From Erythrophleum ivorense (lineage: Eukaryota > Streptophyta > Magnoliopsida > Fabales > Fabaceae): a stretch of 64,000 nt of DNA. The translations under genes and the position numbers were made by a program. This document shows, piece after piece, positions 36,737-46,842 of this stretch (positions within the stretch are counted from its first letter, which is position 1; each line of letters begins with the position of its first letter). Under the pieces are notes generated by a model, which saw only the letters and a program-made list of their open reading frames with translations, had not been told where the DNA came from and did no database searches. The DNA lies in the NCBI GenBank assembly GCA_026724425.1, contig JAIUCV010000005.1, positions 41,575,784 to 41,639,783 of the forward strand. The letters are read 5' to 3'.

Positions 36737-37239
36737 TTCCTGGTCCTTGACTCAGGGATTGGATCACATTTGTCTCTATGCTATTGATCTAGATAAGAAT
36801 AACTAATCCCTTAATCATCAGGGGATAGGTTTATTACCTTGTCATCTAAAAATCGTTAACAAAATTTTTCTAATTAGAATCACCAAAATCCTTTTCTAGG
36901 TATTCTTGCGCTAACAGCCACTTCTCTTTTTGGGCTTTCATGCGTTGGCCTTTTAAGACAAAGAATTCTGTTGATTTGCTTAGAAACTCTTGGTAATCAT
37001 AGACAAGTAATTATTGTTATCCAGATAATATAGTAGTAACAACACGTTATGATACACAAGATCCTCTTAAGAGGCAAGTGTAGGCAAGTGTAGAGCATAC
37101 TAGTGGATGGACAAGATAATCGTAAGAGATCTACTGATAAAAGATTTTAGAAGATAAAGAAACTTAGATTAAAGTCATTTATTTGAAACGATGTTTATAA
37201 GAGGAGAAGAAAGGTGTTTCTGACTTGCCTTTCTTAAAC

Positions 37240-38524
37240 TCAAAGGTCCTTCATATATAGAGAAGGAGGGGAGGAACAAGACAAACATCTTAGGGAAGGA
37301 TGAGTTATCCATTTGCACAGTGAAATCATGTGAGCATAGGTGGAAACTGAACTTCTCAATCCCTCTTTTGACAGTAAAAATCTCTTTGTAGATTGCATAA
37401 TAATATTTTTCAAAGTCTTTAAATTGGCTGCTAGCATGGCCACAGTAATATGTCTTTTTGTCAATCTTTTCAAGCAGGATAGCGCCCCAAAAGTCTTCAC
37501 TGGCATCGGTTTAGAGGATCCTTTTACCCTTATTAGGAATCTTTAAAGGTAAAAGTACTTGAGAGACGCATTTGAAGTGTGGCACTGCGATAGTCTGAGC
37601 AGGTCCCCAAGGAGGGGGGTCCTTTCTGAAAAGTTTAGACAGCTGGCTCGTATGATTAGAAACTTTTGGAATAAAGTCTCTGATAAAATTGACAACCCCG
37701 AAAAATTGTTAAATTTCTTTAACAAAGAGATCTTTATCCGGAAAAGTGAGTAACTCTTGGGCGATGTATGGACTAGGCTGACAATGTCTATTAGAAATAT
37801 GCATTCTGAGAAATTCAATTTGGGCTTGGCCCAATTAACTCTTTTTAGAAGAAAGCATTAGCCCATACTTTTGGACGAGGCCCAAAAACTGTTGGAGAAG
37901 TTGTTTGTGGTTTGCTTCATTTTTTGAAAAGAGCAGGATATCATTAATATAAACTAAGACACTATGGAGAATGGGCTCGAAGATTTTTGTCATAGCTTTT
38001 TGAAATAGAGACGGAGTAACCTTTAATCCAAATGGCATGACAGTCCATTGATATTGAGTATTGGGTATACAGAAGGCTATTTTGTACCTTTCCGTTGGAT
38101 CAATTCTAAGTTGCCAAAAGCCTGCCTTAAGATCAAACTTAGAGAAGACCTTAGCATCTTTAAGCAGTGTGAGCTGAGAACTAATCTTTGGTAATGGGAA
38201 TTTATCATCTTATAGAAACATGTTGAGAGGCTTGTAGTCAATGACGAGTTACTTTTTTTCATGTTTCTGCTCTACGCATTTATCCACATAGAATGCTTAG
38301 CATGGCCAATTAGATTTTGTATATTCAATAAGTCCTTGCTGTAGAAAGGTTGAACATTTTGTTTTGGCAAGTTGTAGATTATCAGGATTCATGCCAGGGT
38401 GAGTTGCTTTTGTAGGATTGATATCCTCATTTCTTTTGAAAGGAAGTTGGATGAAGAAATCTTTATTCTTCCACAGAGGAAAAGGATGGAAAAATTGATC
38501 ATAGGACTCTGGGCAATAAGGCAT
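37240..38524 (-). pseudogene. Pararetroviral reverse transcriptase / RNase H region, broken
   Basis: Read on the minus strand from about 38524 down. The block 37835-38038 begins MPFGLKVTPSLF and contains YINDILLFS (about 37940), the reverse transcriptase active-site motif. The first catalytic aspartate of the usual YxDD is asparagine here (37943-37945), which should abolish activity. RNase H-like sequence follows in a shifted frame to about 37240, just before the TATA box. Frameshifts and stops separate the blocks at 38297-38524, 38077-38262, 37835-38038 and 37543-37818. The plus-strand frames here are antisense shadows. The family is clear; the genus is not. Confidence 0.78.
37252..37262 (-). 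promoter_or_regulatory. Probable viral TATA box
   Basis: The minus strand reads CTCTATATATGAAGG just downstream of the RNase H remains. Position and sequence resemble caulimovirid promoters (CTCTATATAA-type in the 35S class), and the leader and primer site follow. Confidence 0.5.
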
Positions 38525-38655
38525 AAGTTGATCCTGAATATCTTCATATCCAGCAGGAACATTTGACAGTTCAAAAACCTTTGAAATAGTGGTGTAAGGC
38601 TTGAACTAATACTTATATCTTGGATCCTTTGAGGAAGGATTTGAAGCTTTTTTGT

Positions 38656-38940
38656 TTAACAGTAGATGTCTATTCCAATCAAGATATCCTTCTCGGGGAG
38701 ACTGCTTCTAAGTACCTTGGTCCAGACTATGCAATTGGAAAAGATCCTGATACCAATTCTTTTCTTGGTAATAAGATCAACTTTGAAGATTTTTCCATCA
38801 GCTGCAGTAAAATATTCAGAATGGATCGTCCATGCCTGTGGAGAGAGAACTACAGGATTCATGAGACTTTTAGAAACCCCAGTATCTATATAGGCTATAA
38901 CAGGAATAGGCTTATGATACTTGCTCTGAAGAATCTGCAT
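38656..38940 (-). pseudogene. Pararetroviral aspartic protease region
   Basis: A 94-residue open block with YIDTGVSKSLMNP, where DTG (Asp at 38884-38886) is the retropepsin catalytic triad and the usual following Ala is Val. A later DILIGIDIY stretch matches the hydrophobic ILG-type motif of these proteases. It lies between the zinc knuckle and the reverse transcriptase, as in caulimovirid polyproteins. Flanking frames are broken. Confidence 0.65.
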
Positions 38941-39210
38941 TTGAACATAAGGTATGAGAGGTTTTTTCTACTCAGTGAGTTGGCAAGGATGAACAGAATA
39001 GCTTGGATGTATATAGTGGCCAGAATAATCTGAAGGATCAGAATCAGAAAATTCTGAGTTGGATAAGTAAAGTCCAGAAAGGGCAAAAACAGTGGTTGCA
39101 TCAGCATCTTCTTATTCTGAGAAATATTCTTCAATATCATCATCAATAGATAGAGGAATGCTAACATGAACTTGTTGAAGAAGCTTAATATCCTTTTTTA
39201 TTTTATTAGG

Positions 39211-41588
39211 ATAGTTTTTTGCAAAGTGGCCATTTTTTCCACAGATATAGCAACGATCTCTTTTGCCAAATTACGTGAGCCGTCGTCTAAAAAACTGAAT
39301 TAGTCTTTTAGGTCTCCTTTGTTTATAATACTTGTGAGACTTGAAAGGTTGGGAATAACCATTCTTGTAAGGGGAGTGTTTCTTTGTTGGGCAAGAGCAT
39401 TTGGACTTGTCTTTGCATTTAATCTGGAGATAAGGCTTTTTACAAACCTTTTGCAAAGCGAGCTTTCCATTCATCATGGAATTAAATGTTTTATGCTACT
39501 CACATAATTTCACAAGAGTAGCCAAAGTCAGTTAGTAAATTTCTCCAAGAGAGATGTCAGTCATATCTCGTTGAAGGGATTAGATGGCTCTTGAGAGTTA
39601 TGGTTATAGCTTTTCAGGCAAAGAGGCAATGAAAGTATGTCTAAGATTAACATCATTGAAACTATTGAGAAGATGGTATCTTTCGGCCATTCTTTTATAA
39701 TGGAAATCAAGATTTTTTTTCTTTAAGGAGCAACATTTCATTTGGAAGTATTCTTGCCACTTTTGCTTGCCTACAAGATGGAAATCACTAAGAAATTCTT
39801 TGTGAATTAGACTAAGGAGGTCATTAGTACTGCTGGCTGTGGTATAGAATCATTGTCGATATTCTCCTACACTTTGGAACCATTCACGGAGAGTACTAGT
39901 GAGTCTACTGGTGAATTTAGTGAGAGTTACATGAAGATTAGCATTTGGTTGAGTCATTTGAAGATCTATCCAGGCTGAAAACTTATGCAACTTGTCTCTC
40001 CATTTTTTAGGAGATATATCATCAAAGGTGAACCATGGTCCAGTGGTTGGATGAGTTTAAGCTTGTGGAGGATCTGAGAAAGTGGTATAATATGGTTGTT
40101 CATAGTCATCAACATGTTCATCATGATCGACGTTTGACTCATCATATTCTTTGACATGGGTAGGATTTACCATGCAGGAAGTTAAGTATGAAACATGTTC
40201 ATCTTCCTTAGAACTGAGAGGTTCGAGGCCAAGTATGTGAGATTGATCTGAATCAGAATCTGAAAGATAAGGGTTAATGGTGGACAATAAAGATATTGTC
40301 TCAGATGATTTAGTTGGTTCTGTTTCAGGCTGTTTGTTCTTCTGAGTGAGATTAGGATGAACTGGAGACGTAGTATACCTTGGTGAGGAAGAGGGGGTAT
40401 GAATCTGTAAAGGTTTTACAGGAGGGTTCTCTAAAGGTTTTATCCAGAAGGGTGAAGCTTCTTGGTGTGAAGGAAAGTGAGGTGGTCTTTGAGGAGGACG
40501 AATATTTCTAGGTAGAAAAGGTTGAGATGGGGTTGAAGGTTGCTTGGGTTGAAACTATCTAAGATGGGCTGGACTAAGATAATCCTCTTTCTTTCTAAAG
40601 ACTTTATAGTTCATTTTGAAACATTTAGAATAATCAGCTTCTTGTGGATAAAGTGAATAAGGGGGTAATGGATATGGATTGTAAGAGGACACAAAAAGAG
40701 AAGAATAGGAATCATAGATACTTCGAGATTGATCTTTAGCTATGTCTTTTTCAATTTGATCAATCTGAGTTTTTACTTGTTGAAGCTCTTGTTCCTTTTG
40801 TGTAAAAGCTGGTCCCATATATCCATGAGCAATAAATCCTTTAAGTTCTGCATCCAGAGAAGTAAACTACCTTTGGAGGTGATCATATAATTCTTGGATA
40901 TGAGAAGACAATCCATTTAGGCAAGAATTAGTATGAGCCGTTTGACTAGAGAGATTCTCAAGTTGAGAGTCAATTCTTTGAAGAACTTTATTTTGAGCCA
41001 TAGCATTATGAGTATGCCAGTTGAAAACTTCGTCAGCTTGTGAGACAGGTCTCATGGCACCATTAGGTGAAACTTCTGTAGAAATAGAATACGACTTGTA
41101 AGTAACATGTGTCTCAGGGTTAGTTCTTCTTTCTATAGCAGGAAATTCAGAATCATAGCTTTTTGATGTAGAGGAAGACATCATACATGGAATAGGCTGA
41201 GGTTGTGTTTGTATGAGAATGATAGACTCAGGTTTTGTGAGTAAAGAAGGAAGAAGGTCATCATGGCCTAATTCTTTAAGAAGGTCAGACAAGCTTTCTA
41301 GCTTGGGCTTGGGAGACTTGATACTAACCCATCGGGGTTTTGGTAGGTGGTCATCATCATCTGAGTTGCTATTAGGTGTATGGTGAGAGCAGTGTTTAGA
41401 TTTCCAAGATGGTTTGGGTAATTATTTTTTCTAGGGAGAAGCACAAGAGTCACAAGATCTCTAAGCATTATCCTCTGGTCCGTCCCAATTTTCAAGATCA
41501 TTACATCCACAATCAGGGTCGCACATAGAAGGATCACAATCTCAAAGGAAGTGTCCATTGATTTTGCCAACATAAGCATAAGACCCAT
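39211..41588 (-). pseudogene. Pararetroviral coat-protein-like region with zinc knuckle
   Basis: At 39211-39252 the minus strand reads CYICGKNGHFAKNY, a CCHC knuckle whose last Cys has become Tyr. A Lys/Arg-rich stretch (39271-39330) follows on the C-terminal side in another frame, as in caulimovirid coat proteins. Upstream blocks at 39966-40287, 40555-40818 (a probable coiled coil, residues 8-28), 40867-41292 and 41298-41588 are acidic, Ser/Pro-rich linkers with little homology visible. Stops and frame changes separate them. Confidence 0.6.
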
Positions 41589-41599
41589 CAGGATAAAGC

Positions 41600-42674
41600 C
41601 AGTGAATGGGAATTAGACCTTTCTTTTATTCTTGGGTGACCACAAGAGTAAGCATCATGGAATGATTCATTGGCCTTGGGGCTAAGGTAGTTACTTCATC
41701 AGATCCAAGTCGTTTAAAGGTTGATTTTACAGTGCCATTAGAGAGTTTTTCAAGAACAGGAGGAGCAGATGTATGGAAGGTCTTTTGTCCCCTATGAAAC
41801 TCTTTTTCATAATTAGTAACCCATTCAAGAGGCATCAGTTGAAGCAGATCTTCTTTAGGAATTTGCTTAGGGATCTAGATGATGGTGGTGTTGTCAGGTC
41901 TATCAAAAACCATATAGAGAACATCATCAGTGGTGTTTGGGAAGTGAAGATCAACGAAGTGGTTTTATAGACGATAGATCATCTGGTGATGAAGAGTGGC
42001 TGGAACAGCATCAGAAACTTGTTCAACACTAATGATCTATACTTGTACTCTTAACTTGGTTAGAAGAGTAGGATCTGACAATTTTATATTGAAGTTAGGA
42101 GCTATGGTCAGGATCACACTTCTGCCATTCAAAGTTACAAGGGCAACTCCAATTAAAGCATTCTGAAAGGAGTTGTAGGATGTATTAAGAAGGGAAACAC
42201 GGGCTGTAGCAGCAATCCTTTTTCTGCCATGTAAGGTAAGAACCAATCGAATGGCTCTAAGATGGAGGTAAGAATAGCCTTGACGGATCCAATGAGAAAT
42301 GAAATTGGTAAGGATTTTCAGAGTAACATACTGTTCAGCTTGGGTTAACTGAAGCCCGCACTGATCCAGTTTGGTACCTTAGACTATTTCTTTTACTGGA
42401 GGGTCTCAAGGAGAAAGAAGTCTCCGAATAGATCGAGTAAAAGATTTATTTTGATGATAGAGGTGATAAGGATTAAGAAGAGAGGTAATAGATTCTTCTA
42501 ATCTAGATTCTTCTGGGATATGGGTAATTTCTACAAGGTTATCTATCTTATTAGAAGCATGAGATATTGATAAACATATATTTCTATCTATTTTACTCTC
42601 CTAAGCATAGGCATTTTAATAATAAAATATGGCTTTAAGACTTTAATTAGATAAGATTTTGTTTTAGAAGCCAT
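41600..42674 (-). pseudogene. Pararetroviral movement-protein-like region
   Basis: The N-terminal part of the viral polyprotein. The probable start ATG is at 42672-42674 (MASKTKSY). The open block 42037-42246 contains ALVTLNGRSVILTIAPNF, like the conserved core of caulimovirid movement proteins of the 30K superfamily; the block 41626-41835 continues it. At least two stops or shifts lie between. The role in intact relatives is cell-to-cell transport through plasmodesmata. The family call rests on recognition of the core, not on a search. Confidence 0.5.
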
Positions 42675-42779
42675 TTCTATATTTTAGGAGTTAATTTGCA
42701 AAATTTTAGAATTTTAATGCACAAATCTTTTTAAATAAATTTTGTGAATATTCCTATTTCATCTTTTCCATTTTTTTTG

Positions 42780-44450
42780 TGTGTGTGCATATTTTCAATG
42801 AAAATTTAGAGAATGGGAAATTGAATTGAAGGAGAAGGAGACTTGGATTCCACGTGGAAACGAGCTTGGGTATAGATTATACATCTACATACTCAAGCTG
42901 CCATGGATCCCATGTCATTTAACCAAGCTATCCACTCATTGAAGAAGCAATGCAAGCTCATGAATGTGGAAGAATGATGTTTAGAATGCATGGAACAGTA
43001 GCTAAAGAATGGGCTTGACATGAAAGTAAACAAAAGAAGAAGCAGCATACGTGGAGACAAGTGCAGAATAAGCCACGTTTTTACAGAGCATGAAAGAGCT
43101 GCATTCATTTACTTCTAGCTAGAAAGATAGAAAAGAAGCTATATGAAGATGCATATGAGCATGAGGCAGTTTTGAGCTAGGCAAAATGTGCATGGGAGAG
43201 ATTCCATGTGAGAAAAGATGAAGGAGTTGACGTGGGGTAGCAGCAAATATAGGAGAAGAAGTTACGTGAGCAAAACAAAGCATGCAAGTGAATAAAGGAA
43301 GGGTTGAAGGAGTTGAACACATAGGAAGCTACTGGCTTTTAGAGCTGAATGAAGGGAGAGGAAGCAAACATCCAGCACATTCACGCCTCTGCAATGCATG
43401 CTTCCTTCATTCATTAGATGTCCTCCATTCAAACCCACAATCCAATTCATTCACGCCTCTTTTTTCGGAAACCATCATCTATATAACCATTCATTCATTC
43501 ATTCAACCATATTCCAAGCCATCCATTCCAACCCTTCATCCATTCTTCTATTCCACATCCACCACGCCTTCACCCATTCCATTCTCCATTCCATCTTCAT
43601 CTCCAACATCCCATGAAGTTCTAATCCATCTTGAGGCTAGCTAGGAGGAAGCTCTTGGAGAAGCTTAAATCCATGGAGAAAAATTCAGAATTTTGGCTAA
43701 GGATTTCTCTATTTTCCTACACTTTTTCTCTTTCATATATTATCTTGGTTAAGTTGTATTTGATAGGGAATTTGTGTAATTGTAATTAGTGGCTGGTTAG
43801 ACACTAATTAGAGAACCTTTTTGTTGATTAATTGATCTGATTGGACATTAATTTCAATATTATCTAATTTCCCATGTGTGCTTCGAAGGTGTTCGATAAA
43901 ATACATGAGTGAGATTATGTGTTTGAATGTTTAATTTGAGGATTCCTTAATATTTAGTTGATTAATTAAATATTTAGGATGATTCAGAGGCTAATTAATC
44001 AGTTAATCAATCAAATTGAGTGTTCAAGATCTTAAAGACAAGAATTAACAATTTAATGCGGAGTTGAGGTTTCAATTCAACATTAGATCATTAATCTCTT
44101 GAATCTTGAGTGGTTACCCAAGATAATTTGTTATGAACACAATTAGGGACTCTTAAGCCAGAATTAATCACAATTAGATTAGGATAAGGATAGTGGATAC
44201 CAAGGGACGAATCCAAAGCTAGTCACAAGACCATTTTTCATCCATAATTCACCCACTTAGGTAGCAATTAGGAATTTTTATTCAATTTAGTCTTAGGTTA
44301 GTTTAATTCAATCAAAACCCCCTTAGTTTACGAATTTTTAGAGTCTTTTAACATTTAGAAAACTCAATTAAACATTGAACTCCAATTCCAAGGGAGATGA
44401 CCTAAGTTGTGCCACTAATTGCATATTTTATCAACTTAGTTTTATTTTGA
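42780..44450 (+). mobile_element. Probable LTR fragment of another gypsy element inside the viral insertion
   Basis: About 1.65 kb that does not read as viral coding sequence. It has a TATA-like CTATATAACC at 43480-43489 followed by a CATTCATTCATTC run, and near its right end GAACTCCAATTCCAAGGGA then a GTGCCACTA stretch, typical of the 3' end of Athila/Tat-type LTRs. Edges and target duplication were not found. It could instead be a viral leader region. The frames at 42893, 43119, 43282 and 43398 show no motif. Confidence 0.35.
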
Positions 44451-44570
44451 GGGTTGTGCGACAAGCCACTTAGATATACAAGAAAAGGGGATAGATCTCG
44501 GTATAGAAAAGGAAGAGGAAAGACAGACGGGTTCTTCAATATCATTGGTAGAGGAAACAGTAGACATATT

Positions 44571-44832
44571 GATGGCTCTTGAGAGTTTTGGCTGTAGCTC
44601 TTCGGGCAAAGAGGCAATGAATGTATGTTTGAGATTAACATCATTGAAACTATTGAGGAGATAGTATCTTTTGGGAGTTTGAGGTGTCGCACTGTGGCAG
44701 TTTAAGTAGGTCCCCAAGGAAGGGGGTCCTTTCTAAGAAGTTTGGACAGCTGGCATCAGTTGAAGCAGATCTTCTCTAGGAATCTACTTAGGGGTCATTA
44801 GCATTACCGGCTGTGATATAGAATCATTGTGA
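44571..44832 (-). repeat. Scrambled second copies of four viral segments
   Basis: 44571-44672 repeats 39583-39684. 44678-44754 repeats 37571-37647. 44752-44792 repeats 41831-41872. 44792-44830 repeats 39819-39856. All are in the same orientation as their sources, and neighbouring pieces meet at two to four shared bases (for example GGC at 44752-44754). The pieces come from non-adjacent parts of the viral genome, so this junction was built by template switching or end joining. Confidence 0.85.
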
Positions 44833-45382
44833 ATTTATAGCGGGAAAACCAGTCTTAGTTTTTAGTGCCTCTAAGAATCCTAAAAAATTTAAAATTTTCA
44901 TTTAAAGATCTCTCATTTGAGTTTTCTAAAAGTTATCCAAAATTATGAAAATGCCATGACATTTTGTCTGAATTTATTTAGCTACTTTGGCTCTAGTTTC
45001 TGAGCATCTTAAACCTTGGATCTTCATTTTTTATTATTTAGAATTTTATTCTAATTTTATTTGGCTTTAACTCATTCATTTTAGAGGACTCTTTTTTATT
45101 TCTTGCCTATTTTTGTTATTTTTATGAATACTAGGTGTTACATTTTGTATGTAGTAAAAACTAAAATCCCCCATTGACTAGTCTCCATTTTGTAAGAAGT
45201 TTGAGAAATTAGAGCAAAATTGGAAATATAAGGGAAAATTTTAGTGAATTCCATCCAAAAGATAATTGAATAAGACCACAAGTTACTAGTATGCTATAAG
45301 CCATTGGAATGTAAACTTTAAACCATAAGATACTAAAAATGCAAATGTACCAAACCACCAGGTATCATAATGTTTTTTACCT

Positions 45383-46842
45383 CAAAAATTTATTTTTATT
45401 AATTTGTCCTAATATTTTAAAAAAAGATATCTACTTAATCTTGACTCTCACTTAGTTATAACTAAATTGATGATAATAAAATTTTGGATAAAGCTATCAA
45501 AATAGATGAAGCCTTTAAAGTAAGCCCATTTAACCCTAAAAAATAAATAAGGTCAAACAAGCAAAATGGCATTCCTTTTTTAAATATGGTTTTTTTTAAT
45601 TTGGCCTTAGGGCTTAATAAGGTAGGATCAAACTTTTTTTTTGGACAAAAATTTATATTTTTGTTAAGTTTGAAGAAAAAGATTTAAGCAAGAAATGAAC
45701 TTTTTTTTTAGAAAAACCATATTTACCATTTTTCTTCTATTAACATATATTTATATATAATTTTTATCAATTGATAGGTTATTAACTCCTATCATTTCTC
45801 ACAGTAAAATCACTAGATATACTTTTATACACACACAACCACCTCTAAAATGTGTTATATTATTATATTAAACAAAAAATTCAAAGTTTACAAGGGATAG
45901 TCTTTAAAGTTTGAGCCAATCATTGATGTTAAACCTAAAGTAAACCTATAGGGCCAAATCTAAGGTTTTAGAGGGAAAATCCAAACTAATAAATTGACAT
46001 TCTATTTTTCCAAAAAAAGAAGTTTAGGCTCAGTTCTATATATTCCTATTAAAGCAAAAAAATTAATAGGCTGGATCAAGCCTTAAGCCTATAATTTGGG
46101 CTAAACTATTGGAAGAATTAGCTATACTAGGCTATATTTGTTGATAAGAGAGCTGGATTAGGCTTAAAGTCAAATTTGCTCTTAAGGCTAAAAGTGGGCT
46201 ATAATATTTTTGGGCCGTATATTAAATCTATTGGATTTTTTGAAATATTTATGAAAAATGACCTAATAACATACAATTGAAATATAAGATAATATTTAGA
46301 TATTCCAAGGTAGTTTTCAATCACTAAACCAATTTCCTACAAGTTATGGAGCTCATAGAATATGCTGGAGGTAGTCAACTAGATTAGTTAAAAATAAGGG
46401 AATGATCATAAATTGACCAAGTTAAGGAAAGTGCATAATATACTTGAAGACCCACTATTTTAATTTTAGGGATACAAATGTTATAGTCAACTAATAAGGT
46501 AGTTAGCTAGTAAATAAATATATTATTTTAATTTTAAACTTTGTTGACATAGCATTAACCACAACTTAGATTGCTAGCCATGATCTTATATTATTGCAAA
46601 CATGGCATACAAATTAGGAAAAAGTAGTAGACAATTTTAGTAGGGTTAGTGATTAGTTCTAAATTTATAAATTCTTATTATACATTTATTTTGAAGAAAA
46701 AAACTAATTTATCAAACACAAACCTTTCAATTTTATCTTTTACTTTCATATTTGTAAATTTTAGAATTTATTATTTTATTTACAATTTTCTTTATCACAT
46801 TTCATGCCTTTAGTTTCCTTTATCGCAATTTCCAACTGTAGG
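45383..46842. other. Unassigned AT-rich region
   Basis: About 1.5 kb with long A/T runs and scattered GGCCTTAGG / GGGCCAAAT words but no recognisable gene or element end. Confidence 0.4.

Larger units (their letters stand above)
36694..44838 (-). mobile_element. Endogenous pararetrovirus-like insertion (Caulimoviridae), defective
   Basis: About 8.1 kb interrupting the minus-strand LTR: LTR sequence stops near 36693 and resumes near 44838. On the minus strand the order is movement-protein-like region, a coat-type zinc knuckle, aspartic protease, reverse transcriptase, RNase H, TATA box, leader and a tRNA-Met-type primer site. That single-polyprotein order fits endogenous florendovirus or petuvirus-like sequences of plants. 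No LTRs or target duplication bound it, as expected for integration by illegitimate recombination. All coding parts are broken by stops, frameshifts and catalytic changes. Junction positions are accurate to perhaps 15 bases because they come from comparison with related LTRs. Confidence 0.75.
29329..45142 (-). mobile_element. Solo LTR, minus strand, split by an LTR and a virus-like insertion
   Basis: The left edge is TATAATACC (decayed TGTAACACC) at 29329 and the right edge TGTTACA at 45136-45142, with exact TTTTG flanks (29324-29328 and 45143-45147). The LTR's own sequence is 29329-32151, 36398-about 36693 and about 44839-45142, near 3.4 kb in all, the same length as its relative at 51737. 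It contains the hairpin (30583-30601) and the AAAAGTCC zone (about 30745-30920). The frames at 30154, 30551 and 30826 are LTR noise. Confidence 0.85.
28488..45382. mobile_element. Non-autonomous inverted-repeat DNA transposon, heavily invaded
   Basis: The left end reads GGGTAAAATACATTTTGGTA; the complement of the right end (45382 inward) reads AGGTAAAAAACATTATGATA. The similarity continues for about 110 bases and carries three to four subterminal copies of a TAC(A/C)TTGTGGTTT motif per end. Without the LTRs and virus inside (29329-45142), the original element is about 1.08 kb (28488-29328 plus 45148-45382). The flanks TGAAAATT and CAAAAATT resemble an 8-base duplication, which would suggest hAT, but a 9-base reading (Mutator) cannot be excluded. 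No transposase is present. Confidence 0.65.

Noticed and set aside
38620..39033. 137-residue plus-strand open frame, the longest there
   Set aside because: It is antisense to the viral protease and coat region, which has recognisable motifs on the minus strand.
43282..43644. 120-residue frame rich in His, Ser and Pro
   Set aside because: It translates a low-complexity CATTCATT and CCATTCCA-rich stretch downstream of a TATA-like site; no domain is visible.
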